Below are positions 37,977 to 47,041 of a stretch of DNA of 64,000 nt, one piece after another. A program made the translations under genes and the position numbers. Source of the stretch: Gloeocapsopsis sp. IPPAS B-1203 (GTDB lineage Bacteria > Cyanobacteriota > Cyanobacteriia > Cyanobacteriales > Chroococcidiopsidaceae); contig NZ_PEIG01000002.1 in NCBI RefSeq assembly GCF_002749975.1, forward strand, positions 248,001-312,000, in the 5' to 3' direction. The notes beneath the pieces were generated by a model, which saw nothing but the letters and a program-made list of their open reading frames with translations, had not been told where the DNA came from and ran no database searches. Position 1 is the stretch's first letter. Every line of letters starts with the position of its first letter.

Positions 37977-40493
37977 ATGGTGAATCAACTGAAGCGATTG
38001 ATATTTCTAACAGGTGTCTTTTCTTTACTGATAGCTTATCCTAGTTGGGCAGAACAAACCGCAGTTCGTGGTAATCATGAAACACAAACGGCGCAAATTA
38101 CTCCGTCTTCACAGTTACAAATTACGGAAGTTCGACTCAATCCAACAGATCAAGAACTCGAAATCATTTTAGAAACTGAGGGGGGTTCCGAACAGTTGCA
38201 GCCTGTCAGTCGTGTTGAAGGAAATAGCTATATTGCTGATATTCCTAATGCACAGTTGCAGTTGCGATCGGATAATGAATTTCGCGCCCAAAACCCAAGG
38301 AGTGATATTGCAGTTGTCACTGTAACAAATGTGACTTCAAATACCATCCGCGTGACAGTCACAGGTGCGACAACTCCGCCACAAGTTGCGTTATTTGATA
38401 GCGATGAAGGTTTGATCTTCTCTGTTACACCAACTACCTCGATTACTCAGACACCACAAGCGAGTGAAACTCCACCCGATCAAGATTCAATTGAACTGCT
38501 GGTAACAGGCGAACAAGATGGATATCGCATCCCAAATGCCACAACTGGAACTAGAACTGATACACCACTGCGCGATATTCCCCAATCAATTCAAGTCATT
38601 CCTCAAGAGGTTTTACAAGACCAACAAGTTACCCGACTCACCGATGCGCTGCGTAACGTCAGCGGAGTTGTACAAATCGGTGGTTTTGGCGGGACAACTG
38701 ACCAGTTAAATATCAGGGGTTTTGATGCTTATGATATTCTCAGCGATGGTTTTCAAGTTATCCCTGGTTTTACAGAGACTGCTAATGTTGAACAAATAGA
38801 AGTTCTCAAAGGACCCGCCTCAATTTTATACGGACAGATATCACCAGGAGGAATAGTTAATTTAGTAACTAAAAAACCGTTGAGTGAGCCTTATTTTGCG
38901 ACTGATTTGTCTATAGGCAGTTTTAGCTTTTACCGTCCTAGTATTGATATATCTGGACCTTTAAATCCTGAGAAAACATTACTATATCGCCTTAATATTG
39001 CTTACGAAAATGCTGGTAGTTTCCGTGATTTTGTAAATAGTGAGCGATTTTTCATTGAACCTGTTTTTGCTTGGGAAATTAGCGATCGCACTGACCTATC
39101 AATCAATCTCAGCTACGCTTATGATAATCGGACATTTGACCGTGGTGTAATTGCGTTTGGTGGAGGAATTGCTGATATTCCCATTAGTAGATTCTTAGGC
39201 GAACCAGATGACAATTCCGAAGTAGAAACTTTTGGTGTTGGTTATCGACTGGAACATCGTTTCAGTGAAAGCTTAACCCTACGCAATGCTTTTCAATTCA
39301 TTTCAGATGATAGCTTGAATTACCGAGCCGAGCCGTTAGAACTTGATGAAGCTACTGGCGAACTGATACGAAATTACAGATCCAATGATACTTATGCTGA
39401 AACTTATGCTTTACAGACAGACATTGTTGGTAAGTTTGCGACAGGTTCAGTTCAACACACACTATTGTTTGGCTTTGATTTCTCTAGACAAACTTCAGAT
39501 TACACCCGCAGTCAGCTACTACCAGAACTAACTCCACCAATTAATATATTTAACCCAGATTACAGTTTTCTTTCACCATTCAATCTTGCAGATCCAACAA
39601 CGAGAGAGGGGTTTACAGAAACTTCTACTACTGACGAATTCGGTGTTTTTTTGCAAGACCAAATAGCATTTTCAGAGAATCTTAAGCTGCTAGTTGGTGG
39701 TCGTTTTGATATTGTAGATCAAGGTAGTTTCTTTCAGGAAGCAAATAGCAGTTCTGGTAGTGATTCTAGCAATTATGCCGAGGCTTTCAGTCCCAGAATT
39801 GGTATTGTTTATCAGCCAATTCAACCAATTTCACTTTATGCTAGTTATAGTCGCTCATTTCAACCAAATTTTGGTCAACGCGCTGATGGTTCATTGTTAG
39901 AGCCGGAACGCGGTACTCAATACGAAGTGGGTATCAAAGCTGATTTAAATAACCGGCTTTCAGCAACGTTAGCTGCTTACGAAATTACTAAAACTAATAT
40001 TGCCACACCTGACCCTAACGATCCTGATTTTTCTATCCCGATTGGCGAACAAAAAAGTCGCGGAATTGAATTAGATATTGCTGGTGAAATTTTTCCTGGG
40101 TGGAATATCCTTGCTTCTTATGGTTACACCGATGCTGAAATTACACAAAGTAATGATTTACCAGTTAGTGCAACAGCAGCCTTAGTTCCCGAACATAAAG
40201 CTAGTCTTTGGACAACCTATGAACTTCAAGAGGGTAACTTGCAGGGTTTAGGCTTTGGTTTGGGATTGTTTTATGTTGCAGAAAGACCTTCTTATTTGGG
40301 TGACGATTATGTACTACCAAGTTATTTTCGCACTGACACAGCAATTTTCTACAAGCGAGACAATTGGAAAGCTGCTATTAACATTCAAAATTTATTTGAT
40401 GTGACCTATTTCGACTCGATCAATTATGGCAGAGTTTCAGTAATTCCTGGTGCACCATTTACTGTAATTGGTTCATTTACAATCGAGTTCTAA
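37977..40493 (+). CDS. TonB-dependent siderophore receptor with AMIN domain
   Basis: 838 residues from the ATG at 37977 (GGGAAG upstream); a GTG at 37965 would add four. It has a signal peptide (LIFLTGVFSLLIAYPSWA), AMIN-like domain (about 45-145), linker, plug (TDTPLRDIPQSIQVIPQEV, then INIRGF/LNIRGFDAYD and LKGPASILYGQISPGG) and a 22-strand-type barrel ending FTVIGSFTIEF. It imports ferric siderophores. The C-terminal aromatic residue is present. The stop is followed one base later by the start of the binding lipoprotein. The left-hand paralogue at 1-1401 shares the domain order. Confidence 0.95.
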   Translation: MVNQLKRLIFLTGVFSLLIAYPSWAEQTAVRGNHETQTAQITPSSQLQITEVRLNPTDQELEIILETEGGSEQLQPVSRVEGNSYIADIPNAQLQLRSDNEFRAQNPRSDIAVVTVTNVTSNTIRVTVTGATTPPQVALFDSDEGLIFSVTPTTSITQTPQASETPPDQDSIELLVTGEQDGYRIPNATTGTRTDTPLRDIPQSIQVIPQEVLQDQQVTRLTDALRNVSGVVQIGGFGGTTDQLNIRGFDAYDILSDGFQVIPGFTETANVEQIEVLKGPASILYGQISPGGIVNLVTKKPLSEPYFATDLSIGSFSFYRPSIDISGPLNPEKTLLYRLNIAYENAGSFRDFVNSERFFIEPVFAWEISDRTDLSINLSYAYDNRTFDRGVIAFGGGIADIPISRFLGEPDDNSEVETFGVGYRLEHRFSESLTLRNAFQFISDDSLNYRAEPLELDEATGELIRNYRSNDTYAETYALQTDIVGKFATGSVQHTLLFGFDFSRQTSDYTRSQLLPELTPPINIFNPDYSFLSPFNLADPTTREGFTETSTTDEFGVFLQDQIAFSENLKLLVGGRFDIVDQGSFFQEANSSSGSDSSNYAEAFSPRIGIVYQPIQPISLYASYSRSFQPNFGQRADGSLLEPERGTQYEVGIKADLNNRLSATLAAYEITKTNIATPDPNDPDFSIPIGEQKSRGIELDIAGEIFPGWNILASYGYTDAEITQSNDLPVSATAALVPEHKASLWTTYELQEGNLQGLGFGLGLFYVAERPSYLGDDYVLPSYFRTDTAIFYKRDNWKAAINIQNLFDVTYFDSINYGRVSVIPGAPFTVIGSFTIEF

Positions 40494-40494
40494 A

Positions 40495-41475
40495 ATGAAC
40501 TTACAAAAGAAAATTTTAAAAACTCGTCATTTTCGCTCGTTTACGCTGGTGCTATTGTTCTTTTTGTCAGTTGTAGCTTGTAGCGCCCGTGGTGGATCTA
40601 ATGCGCCGACTACAGAGTGTCGTATGGTTCAGCATTCGATGGGAGAAACCTGTGTTCCACTCAATCCGCAGCGCATCGTTGTTTTAGGGGGACTCGATAG
40701 CGCGATCGCTTTAGGAGTAAAACCTCTTGGTACTACCGACAGAATCGAACCATTCTTAACACCTTACCTCAATAACGAAGCTACACAATCAGTTGTGAAT
40801 ATTGGACTTTACGATACTGAACCCAATTTGGAAGCAATCTTAAAGCTTAAGCCTGACTTAATTTTAGGAATATCTTGGGAAATTGAAATCGGAACTTATC
40901 CGCTAATATCACAAATTGCACCTACTGTCGTGGTTGCGGTTGAAGCAGAAAAACAATGGAGAGAACCATTAAAAAAGTACGCCGAGGCTTTAGGGAAAAC
41001 AGCAGAAGCAGAGAAAATACTTGCAAACTACAACGCCCGACTTGCAGAGTTCAAGGAAAAAATGGGCGATCAAACCACAGTCTCATTCATTCGTGTTTAC
41101 TCGGATGGAGTTCCCTCATTTTATTTAAAAAGTTCCTTCGGTGGTTCAATTTTGGAAGATGCAGGGCTAAAACGTCCACCAGCACAAGATATCGAACCCA
41201 AAGGCGCAAATCAGCAACGGATTGATAAAGAAGTCATTTCGATTTTGGACGCTGATGTCATGTTTGTCTGGACTTATGGACATACTAGTGCGATCGCCCA
41301 AGAAGCACAAACCGCACTCAAACGCATAAAAACTGATCCTTTTTGGTTATCATTAAACGCTGTGCAACAAAACCGAGTATACGAAGTTCCTGCATCCTAC
41401 TGGGCTGGCTTCGGTCCACTTGCCGCAAATCTCGTTGTTGACGATTTGTTTAAGTACTTTTTAGGAGAAAAATGA
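40495..41475 (+). CDS. Iron-siderophore ABC transporter substrate-binding lipoprotein
   Basis: 326 residues from the ATG at 40495, one base after the receptor stop; an earlier in-frame start inside the receptor gene is rejected. The lipoprotein signal ends at the lipobox LSVVAC (Cys about residue 24). The FecB/FhuD-type periplasmic-binding fold has NPQRIVVLGGLDSAIALGVKPLGT and the long connecting helix near WREPLKKYAEALGKTAEAEKI. It hands ferric siderophore to an ABC permease that is not in the window. Operon: AraC, receptor, this gene. Confidence 0.93.
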   Translation: MNLQKKILKTRHFRSFTLVLLFFLSVVACSARGGSNAPTTECRMVQHSMGETCVPLNPQRIVVLGGLDSAIALGVKPLGTTDRIEPFLTPYLNNEATQSVVNIGLYDTEPNLEAILKLKPDLILGISWEIEIGTYPLISQIAPTVVVAVEAEKQWREPLKKYAEALGKTAEAEKILANYNARLAEFKEKMGDQTTVSFIRVYSDGVPSFYLKSSFGGSILEDAGLKRPPAQDIEPKGANQQRIDKEVISILDADVMFVWTYGHTSAIAQEAQTALKRIKTDPFWLSLNAVQQNRVYEVPASYWAGFGPLAANLVVDDLFKYFLGEK

Positions 41476-41572
41476 ATTTCAGATTACGAAGGTAATCTTA
41501 GTATAATTAGCTGCGATTTTAGTTACCAAGCTTAATATTAAACTATATAGTCTCAAGAATATTTATGTAATT

Positions 41573-42193
41573 ATGGTGCAAACAATTAAAGCTAGAGATA
41601 TTACTCTCTACGAACTAGAAGAAATTGGTTTGCAACTCGTTCAAGATGCTAGCTTTTTTACAGAATGGCAAGAAGACTTACCTCCACTGACTGAAGCTGA
41701 AAAACAGGCTTTAGCAAGAGTTTGTAGCAACTACTTGAACTTGTCTAAGCGTCGTCCTATGTCAGAGGAGGCGGTAAAAATGGTAGTGCTATCTCCTCTC
41801 CCCGATTTAGCTGGGTTTTATCAATCACCTTTTGAAATTGAAACCGAAACTTCTATTGAAATTTCTGCTGAAGATGATGGTGTTGTTGTTAAAGGAATTG
41901 ATGTTCTTGTAATACAAAAGCGGCTTTGGGTACTCGTTATTGAATCTAAAAGCACGAAATTTGCTGTCACAGTAGCTTTACCCCAAGCACTCGCCTATAT
42001 GCTAGCTAACCCAAGCCCAGTAAACCCAACATTTGGCTTACTCGTTAATGGTAGGGAATTTATGTTTATCAAGCTGGTAATTCAAGAACACCTTATGTAT
42101 GCACGCTCATACGCTTTATCAATCGAACGCGATCGCGAACGACACCAGATACTTAGCGTCTTAAAGTGCCTTGGTCAAATGATAAGTGCATAA
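41573..42193 (+). CDS. PD-(D/E)XK nuclease-like protein, 'restriction endonuclease subunit R'-type
   Basis: 206 residues. The core VVVKGIDVLVIQKRLWVLVI followed by ESKS fits a PD-(D/E)XK active site (Asp in GID, Glu-x-Lys in ESK). Cyanobacterial homologues are commonly annotated as restriction endonuclease subunit R, but no helicase or methylase partner is adjacent, so true restriction is doubtful. It is the last host gene before the tRNA that carries the integrated element, 114 bp upstream of it. Confidence 0.7.
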   Translation: MVQTIKARDITLYELEEIGLQLVQDASFFTEWQEDLPPLTEAEKQALARVCSNYLNLSKRRPMSEEAVKMVVLSPLPDLAGFYQSPFEIETETSIEISAEDDGVVVKGIDVLVIQKRLWVLVIESKSTKFAVTVALPQALAYMLANPSPVNPTFGLLVNGREFMFIKLVIQEHLMYARSYALSIERDRERHQILSVLKCLGQMISA

Positions 42194-42307
42194 GTTTGAT
42201 GCTTTCCATCACATCTTTGCTTTATCTGACAATATTTAACAACAAAACCGAGATAAATTTGTATTTAATGAGCAATATGTGTTATCTTATTTAAGCTTGA
42301 TTCTATT

Positions 42308-42378
42308 GCGGGCATAGTTTAGTGGTAAAACCATAGCCTTCCAAGCTATTGATGCGAGTTCGATTCTCGCTGCCCGCT
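42308..42378 (+). tRNA. tRNA-Gly (anticodon UCC)
   Basis: 71-nt gene. Acceptor GCGGGCA pairs with TGCCCGC. The D arm contains AGTGGTA, the anticodon stem is ATAGC/GCTAT with loop CTTCCAA (anticodon TCC), and the T arm is GCGAG-TTCGATT-CTCGC. Discriminator T; no encoded CCA. The 3' 44 nt are duplicated at 59275, so it is the integration site of the adjoining element and is regenerated by it. Confidence 0.97.
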
Positions 42379-42379
42379 T
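42335..42379 (+). other. attL core (45-bp direct repeat, tRNA side)
   Basis: Perfectly identical to 59275-59319, 16,940 bp away. It runs from the anticodon stem to one base past the tRNA 3' end. This is the hallmark of tyrosine-recombinase integration into a tRNA gene. Confidence 0.95.
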
Positions 42380-42383
42380 AAAG

Positions 42384-42440
42384 AGAGAAGCGCTGAAACT
42401 ACTTACACAAAGTTGGTTTCAGCGCTTCTCTTTTTGTTTT
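42384..42440 (+). terminator. Intrinsic terminator after tRNA-Gly
   Basis: A perfect 16-bp stem (AGAGAAGCGCTGAAAC at 42384-42399 with its complement at 42416-42431), 16-nt loop, then TTTTGTTTTT. It lies inside the element, so the integrated DNA supplies the tRNA terminator and also insulates its own genes. Confidence 0.9.
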
Positions 42441-42465
42441 TAAGCTTTGTGCTAAAGCTTAGTAA

Positions 42466-42510
42466 TCTACCAAGGCTCTACCAAAAGTCTACCAAAGCAA
42501 AATGGTAGAC
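42466..42510. repeat. Left phased TCTACCAA repeats (putative recombinase arm sites)
   Basis: TCTACCAA starts at 42466, 42477 and 42488, exactly 11 bp apart. An inverted copy (TGGTAGAC) lies at 42503-42510. The same motif recurs inside the right end at 59186-59229. This is consistent with helically phased binding sites for integrase or an excision factor. Confidence 0.7.
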
Positions 42511-42671
42511 TTTTAACAGTGGCTGTGCTGCTTTGTAACTCTGCAATACAAAATCTCTGATATCCTAAATTCAGTAATTGGGTAATGTATCCGTAAACCT
42601 TACAGTTTTGCGTATTTACCCTGATTTTTGATTTTTCTATTCCTGATTAAATTTGGAGTGTATAAAAAGTA

Positions 42672-42724
42672 AAAAAGCAGCACCTCTAAGACTTTTGACC
42701 GAGTTCAAGGGGGGGCTGCTTTTT
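42672..42724 (+). terminator. Hairpin with T-tract upstream of the replication gene
   Basis: AAAAAGCAGC (42672-42681) pairs with GCTGCTTTTT (42715-42724). The run of A on one side and T on the other allows termination in both directions. It may end a short leader transcript made before the primase gene (attenuation) or block read-through from the left end. Confidence 0.55.
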
Positions 42725-42759
42725 GCTGTTGTACTTGCTGCTATTAGGACAGTGTACAC

Positions 42760-42861
42760 ATGAATAATACAACATTTCTCAATGGCATAACGGTTGTCAG
42801 CAACACAACCTCGCTAAATCTTGTTGCATTGCACACCTTCAGTTTTGTGGAGGTGCTGTAA
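42760..42861 (+). CDS. Candidate leader microprotein (33 aa) coupled to primase
   Basis: Frame MNNTTFLNGITVVSNTTSLN... ending FSFVEVL. It starts with an ATG about 10 bases after an AGGA and stops at TAATG, sharing one base with the primase start. The primase ribosome site (GGAGG) lies within it. Overlap of this kind suggests translational coupling. No homologue is recognised and it may simply be a regulatory leader. Confidence 0.4.
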   Translation: MNNTTFLNGITVVSNTTSLNLVALHTFSFVEVL

Positions 42862-45788
42862 TGCAGGAATACAACCGTACTACTCAACCACGATTAACTG
42901 AAGTTACGAAATCTGAGCCATGCATTCACTGCGGTAAACCGGACTGGTGCTATCGATTAGGTGAATTGACAGTCTGCAAACGCGATGTTGAACCAGCAGA
43001 CGGATGGCATCGTACTGAGAAGGCAGACCGTGATGGTTCTTACTTCTACGCGCCAAACATACCGCTAAAACCGATTAGAGCAGCGAGTAAACAAGAATTC
43101 TTCTATCCGGATCGCGAAGGCAATCAACTGCTGAAGGTGGTTCGCATCGATGACGGCAACGGTAAAAAATCTTTTGCTCAATATCACTGGAATGGCAAGC
43201 GCTGGTTAAAGGGATGTCCCCAAGAAATCCGATCGCGTATTCCGATTTACCGATATCAGCAGATCAAAAAAGCGATCGCTGCGGGGCGGACGATATTTTT
43301 TGTTGAAGGAGAGGGCGTTGCTGACGCGCTACACAAACTTGGACTTGCTGCAACGACAACTTTAGGTGGTTCAGGTAAATACCGCGCTTACGGGGGCTAT
43401 TTAGACGACTTAAAGGGTGCAGATATAGTTTTATGCCCTGACCGCGATCAACCAGGCTTAAAGCACATGGAAATGGTCGCTGAGGAATTTCCTGATGCAC
43501 GATGGTTATACGCGCCGCCAGGCGAGTTCTATTGGCAGAATTTAGTTCCTTCAAGCGGTTTAGATGTTTCAGATTGGATTTCTGACGGCGCAACTAAAGA
43601 AGACATTGTTAGTGCTATTAATACTAATAAAATTTCTTTACTCTCACACGCGTCCGCGCGTAAAATAAAAGAAGAAAAAAGTCAATATATTGACTCAAAC
43701 AACCACCAATTAACGGTTCCAAGCGCTGACGAAGTTTACACACAAAAAGCACTCGATGCGCTTTACAGCGATACAAATTGGATCGCGGTTGATAAGCAGT
43801 TGTATCGGTGGACGGGAACGCATTACGAATTAGTCTCGGAAGCTGCGGAGAAGGCGCGGATCTCGCGGTGGTGTAATTCGACTCCAGTACAGAGGAATAG
43901 CGACAACTGGTCATACAGTTATGCGAAATCAAGTTACGTCGAGGCAATTTGGAATTGGCTAATCGTCAGTTTTGCGGTTGATCCAGCGTTGGTTAACCCT
44001 CCAGGGCTAAACTGCCTCAACGGTGTATTAAAAATCGAATGGCGTTTGAATGTGCCGTCCTGGACGCTCGTACCGCACGATCCGGCGGTGATGTACACCT
44101 ATGTTGGGCAATTCGAGTTTGACCCGAATGCGGACCCAACTAATTGCGATCGCCTACTTGCTTGCTTGGATCAACCGCAACAGGAAATATTCATCAAAAC
44201 CTTAGCAGCGAGTCTTGACCTCAAAACCGTGCGTTCGTACCGAGGGCGAAGTATCAAGGCACTTTTGTGCAAAGGTGACGGTAACAACGGTAAGGACAGC
44301 CTCAGAGAAGTCGTGCAGCTTCTTTATGGTGTCGGGGTGATTAGTGCTACGGTGGGTGATTTCCAGTCATACGATCAGGGACGCAAATTTACGCTAGCTA
44401 AGCTTGAGGGAGCGCGGATCAGTTGGAGTAGTGAAAATTCAAGTGTTAACCAACTCGATAATTTGCAGAGTCTCAAAGCGGCGATCACTGGTGAACCACT
44501 TGATTTAGAGCGTAAAGGTGTTGACGAGCGCGTGATGTTGCCGACGGCAGTGTTTTTATTCAACATCAACAACGTGCCTAATTTGCAAGCGTCGTTAGAG
44601 GCGATTCAATCGCGTTGGGCAGTTTTATCCTTCACCAAGACTTTCAAGGTTAATGCTGACCCAAATAAAGGGGAAATCGAGGCAGATCCACGTTTCCGGT
44701 ATGACCCGCAGTTTTTACAACGCGAGGTTGTGCCAGCACTGCTCAACAAGATGCTAGCGGTGTTACCGGAAGTTGCGGCGAAAGCGATTGACTACATCTG
44801 CACCGAAGCGGCGTTAGAGGTTATCCAAGAGGAAACGAATCACTTATGGGCGTTCGCTCGACAGACAGGGCTTGATTACCAAGTTGGGGGCAAAGTATAC
44901 ATAAACGACCTATGGCAACGCCTTAGAGATTGGTATATCGCTAATGGCACGTTGGTAGTGACCACTGACGACAAGGGCAAACAAAAGAACGAATGGCATG
45001 AGCAACCACGTCGCGGCGATCGCAATATCAAAGCAGCAAATCAGGTGTATCAACGCTTTATTGAGCTATTCCCGAAAGCAAAGCGCCTAAGAGATAGTTC
45101 CTCAAGCGACAGAAAAGGTCAGTTTTACCTCAATGGCGTTTCGTTTATTTCAGTTGGTGAAGCAAGTGAAGCAATTGGTGAAGCAATTGGTGAAGCTACA
45201 GCCCTCTCCCAGAGCCAAAGTGAAGCAAGTGAAGCAATTAAGGGTATATTGATTTCACTTACGCAAATCACCACTGCTCGGCTGAAACCCTTGGAAATAC
45301 GTGAAGTGCTACAAAAAATTGCATCTGAAGGTGATGTAGCCTTAATTGCTTCACTTGCTTCACTGGCAGACACAGCAAGGGCTGTAGCTTCACCAACTGC
45401 TTCACCATTGCTTCACTTTGCTTCACCAACTGCTTCACCAAAGGAGGCTCAAGTGACAGATCCTTCGCAAAATACATTTGCAACTGATTCACCAATAAAT
45501 GCCCCTAATGCAGGGATTGCAGCCTTCAATGCCTCGATCAACGGTGAAACAAACATCAAAACTGGCGACAACCACAATAATTTTTTTGCTGATCCAAGTA
45601 ATCACAAGTTCAAAGTAGGCTCGAAAGTCGCAAATATTGACCCGAAGAGCGAATCCTACAACTGGCACGGCACGATCACCGCGATCGATGGCGATAAAGC
45701 AAAAGTTCACTGGGAGGAGCGAGCGCAAAGAAAAATCAGGGGCGGGGCGGTGCTAAAACACTCTTTGAGCGAACTACGGCTGATTTAA
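42861..45788 (+). CDS. Primase-helicase (zinc finger, toprim, SF3 helicase), P4 alpha/D5-like
   Basis: 975 residues, the element's replication protein. An N-terminal Cys cluster (C21, C24, C30, C39) looks like a zinc ribbon. A toprim-like domain has E149 in FFVEGEGVADAL and the D194/D196 pair in LCPDRDQPG. A superfamily 3 helicase domain has Walker A GDGNNGKDS (G472-S480) and sensor segment AVFLFNINN (563-571). Residues ~765-860 are low-complexity Glu-Ala and Ala-Ser-Pro repeats produced by the DNA iterons. The C-terminus (about 925-975, KVGSKVANIDPKSESYNW...) resembles a small SH3/KOW-type DNA-binding fold. GGAGG precedes the ATG. Combined primase and helicase imply autonomous episomal replication after excision. 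Confidence 0.88.
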   Translation: MQEYNRTTQPRLTEVTKSEPCIHCGKPDWCYRLGELTVCKRDVEPADGWHRTEKADRDGSYFYAPNIPLKPIRAASKQEFFYPDREGNQLLKVVRIDDGNGKKSFAQYHWNGKRWLKGCPQEIRSRIPIYRYQQIKKAIAAGRTIFFVEGEGVADALHKLGLAATTTLGGSGKYRAYGGYLDDLKGADIVLCPDRDQPGLKHMEMVAEEFPDARWLYAPPGEFYWQNLVPSSGLDVSDWISDGATKEDIVSAINTNKISLLSHASARKIKEEKSQYIDSNNHQLTVPSADEVYTQKALDALYSDTNWIAVDKQLYRWTGTHYELVSEAAEKARISRWCNSTPVQRNSDNWSYSYAKSSYVEAIWNWLIVSFAVDPALVNPPGLNCLNGVLKIEWRLNVPSWTLVPHDPAVMYTYVGQFEFDPNADPTNCDRLLACLDQPQQEIFIKTLAASLDLKTVRSYRGRSIKALLCKGDGNNGKDSLREVVQLLYGVGVISATVGDFQSYDQGRKFTLAKLEGARISWSSENSSVNQLDNLQSLKAAITGEPLDLERKGVDERVMLPTAVFLFNINNVPNLQASLEAIQSRWAVLSFTKTFKVNADPNKGEIEADPRFRYDPQFLQREVVPALLNKMLAVLPEVAAKAIDYICTEAALEVIQEETNHLWAFARQTGLDYQVGGKVYINDLWQRLRDWYIANGTLVVTTDDKGKQKNEWHEQPRRGDRNIKAANQVYQRFIELFPKAKRLRDSSSSDRKGQFYLNGVSFISVGEASEAIGEAIGEATALSQSQSEASEAIKGILISLTQITTARLKPLEIREVLQKIASEGDVALIASLASLADTARAVASPTASPLLHFASPTASPKEAQVTDPSQNTFATDSPINAPNAGIAAFNASINGETNIKTGDNHNNFFADPSNHKFKVGSKVANIDPKSESYNWHGTITAIDGDKAKVHWEERAQRKIRGGAVLKHSLSELRLI
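45157..45438. repeat. Mirror array of GTGAAGC iterons within the primase gene (possible origin)
   Basis: GTGAAGC starts at 45157, 45166, 45178, 45190, 45220 and 45229. Its inverse GCTTCAC starts at 45348, 45357, 45387, 45399, 45410, 45420 and 45432. Spacings mirror each other from the centre outward (9, 30, then 9-12). Both strands therefore translate into SEASEA- and ASPTASP-like peptides. Such iterons next to a P4-type primase-helicase are candidate replication origin sites. Confidence 0.7.
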
Positions 45789-45803
45789 TGGGAGCAACCG
45801 ATT

Positions 45804-46280
45804 ATGAAACCTGAAACGGCTTACGCTAAAGCCCGTGACTTATACGATCGCGATTTTGTCGCGTGGTCAGACGAGCAAGCTTTGCTATTAGAACAAGAGC
45901 GATACAGCGAACTGGACTTGATTCACTTAATCGAAGAGGTGCGCGACTTGGGAAAAAGAGAACGCGACGCGATTGAAAGTCAGTTAGAGCGGTTATTGCT
46001 GCACCTACTCAAATGGGAATATCAACCGTCTAAAAGGACGAGTAGCTGGGAAATCTCAATCAAAGACGCAAGAAAACAAATTCGACGCCTGATCGAGAAA
46101 TATCCTGTTCTCGCCAAACATCTAGAAAACGAAAACACCATCTATTTGTGCTACAAACACGCACTAGAAGACGCGGCGGATGAAACTGGATACAGCGCGA
46201 ATACTTTCCCGCCAGAGTCCCCCTACTTGTTAGAGCAAGCGCTCGATTCGGATTTCTTACCCGAATCGACAGCCGAATAA
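45804..46280 (+). CDS. DUF29 protein (element copy)
   Basis: 158 residues of the helical DUF29 family, abundant in cyanobacteria and of unknown function. It shows the signature DRDFVAWSDEQALLLEQERY followed by LDLIHLIEEVRDLGKRERDA, LLLHLLKWEYQP and SWEISIKDARKQI. It starts 15 bp after the primase stop and is likely co-transcribed. The host gene at 59413-59898, outside the element, is a close paralogue also at the DNA level, so one copy probably derives from the other. Confidence 0.9.
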   Translation: MKPETAYAKARDLYDRDFVAWSDEQALLLEQERYSELDLIHLIEEVRDLGKRERDAIESQLERLLLHLLKWEYQPSKRTSSWEISIKDARKQIRRLIEKYPVLAKHLENENTIYLCYKHALEDAADETGYSANTFPPESPYLLEQALDSDFLPESTAE

Positions 46281-46376
46281 GTTGGTTGCATTTATGAAGC
46301 GATCGCCCTCATGAACCAAAAGAGCGATCGCATTGTTGTTTGTAACCTTGTTCAGCTAAACCAATCGTAAACGCAA

Positions 46377-46637
46377 TTATTTTTCCTGCCACTCGTAACC
46401 AGTCCACGAGTAGCCCAATTCTGCCAACTGTTGAAACAACACCATACGTCCGTGACGAGCCGCTGCTAAGTGAAAGAAATACGGTGATACCGCATTAACT
46501 TCTGAAAGCTTGCGTACACCCAATAAATACTTCGATGTCAAACTGGGCATTCTCAAGCCAAAAGATTCTACAGTCCGCCGATCAAGTTCGAGGCTTAATT
46601 CTTCAGACCAACTCAGTTCAATCAGTTTTGATTTCAT
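46377..46637 (-). CDS. Hypothetical protein
   Basis: 86 residues from the ATG at 46635-46637 (MKSKLIELSWSEELSLELDR). A GTG at 46682 would extend it but would abut the divergent gene's start, so the ATG is preferred. Contains FHLAAARHGRMVLFQQLAEL, a helix-rich centre. No family recognised. It is divergent from the next gene, with a 45-bp gap, which might hold a small regulatory region of the element. Confidence 0.5.
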   Translation of the reverse strand: MKSKLIELSWSEELSLELDRRTVESFGLRMPSLTSKYLLGVRKLSEVNAVSPYFFHLAAARHGRMVLFQQLAELGYSWTGYEWQEK

Positions 46638-46682
46638 GTCAAGTGTGCGATCGTATTCAATGAACCGATTATTGTCTAGCAC

Positions 46683-46985
46683 ATGAAGAACGTCACAGAG
46701 GCTCTAGAAATAATTCAGCGCGGTTACAGTCGTGCTAAGCAAGACAAGCAAGAAGCTTATATTTGCCAATTGGTAAATAACGATCAAGGATTCAATACAT
46801 GGGAGATTGATGCAATCAAGCAAAAAGCATCTGAACTTTACTTTGAACTTCCCACGCATATTTCGGTTCTACCTATCGGTAAAAAGCCGACATCACAAAG
46901 GCTATTCGATGGTTTAATCGATATTTATTGCAACGATAATGACTTGCAAAACATGGTTGATTCAATGAAAACGAAAGTCTGCTAA
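46683..46985 (+). CDS. Hypothetical protein
   Basis: 100 residues, MKNVTEALEIIQRGYSRAKQ..., mixed alpha/beta with many charged residues, no membrane span. No family recognised. First of a plus-strand group (46683-47439) within the element, followed by two coupled short genes. Confidence 0.6.
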   Translation: MKNVTEALEIIQRGYSRAKQDKQEAYICQLVNNDQGFNTWEIDAIKQKASELYFELPTHISVLPIGKKPTSQRLFDGLIDIYCNDNDLQNMVDSMKTKVC

Positions 46986-47041
46986 CACAAAATATCAATC
47001 AACTCTATAGTTAAAATTGCAAGTGTTTTTGAGGAAATGTT

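Noticed and set aside
45125-45373. Minus-strand frame with SEASEA/ASPIASP repeats
   Set aside because: It is the mirror reading of the inverted iterons within the primase gene, not a gene, though it shows how symmetric the DNA is.
42861-45788. Plasmid-only replication protein, i.e. an integrated plasmid
   Set aside because: No partition or mobilisation genes are present, while att sites, an integrase, holin-like and endolysin genes are; a phage-like or satellite element fits better, although a plasmid ancestry for the replicon is not excluded.
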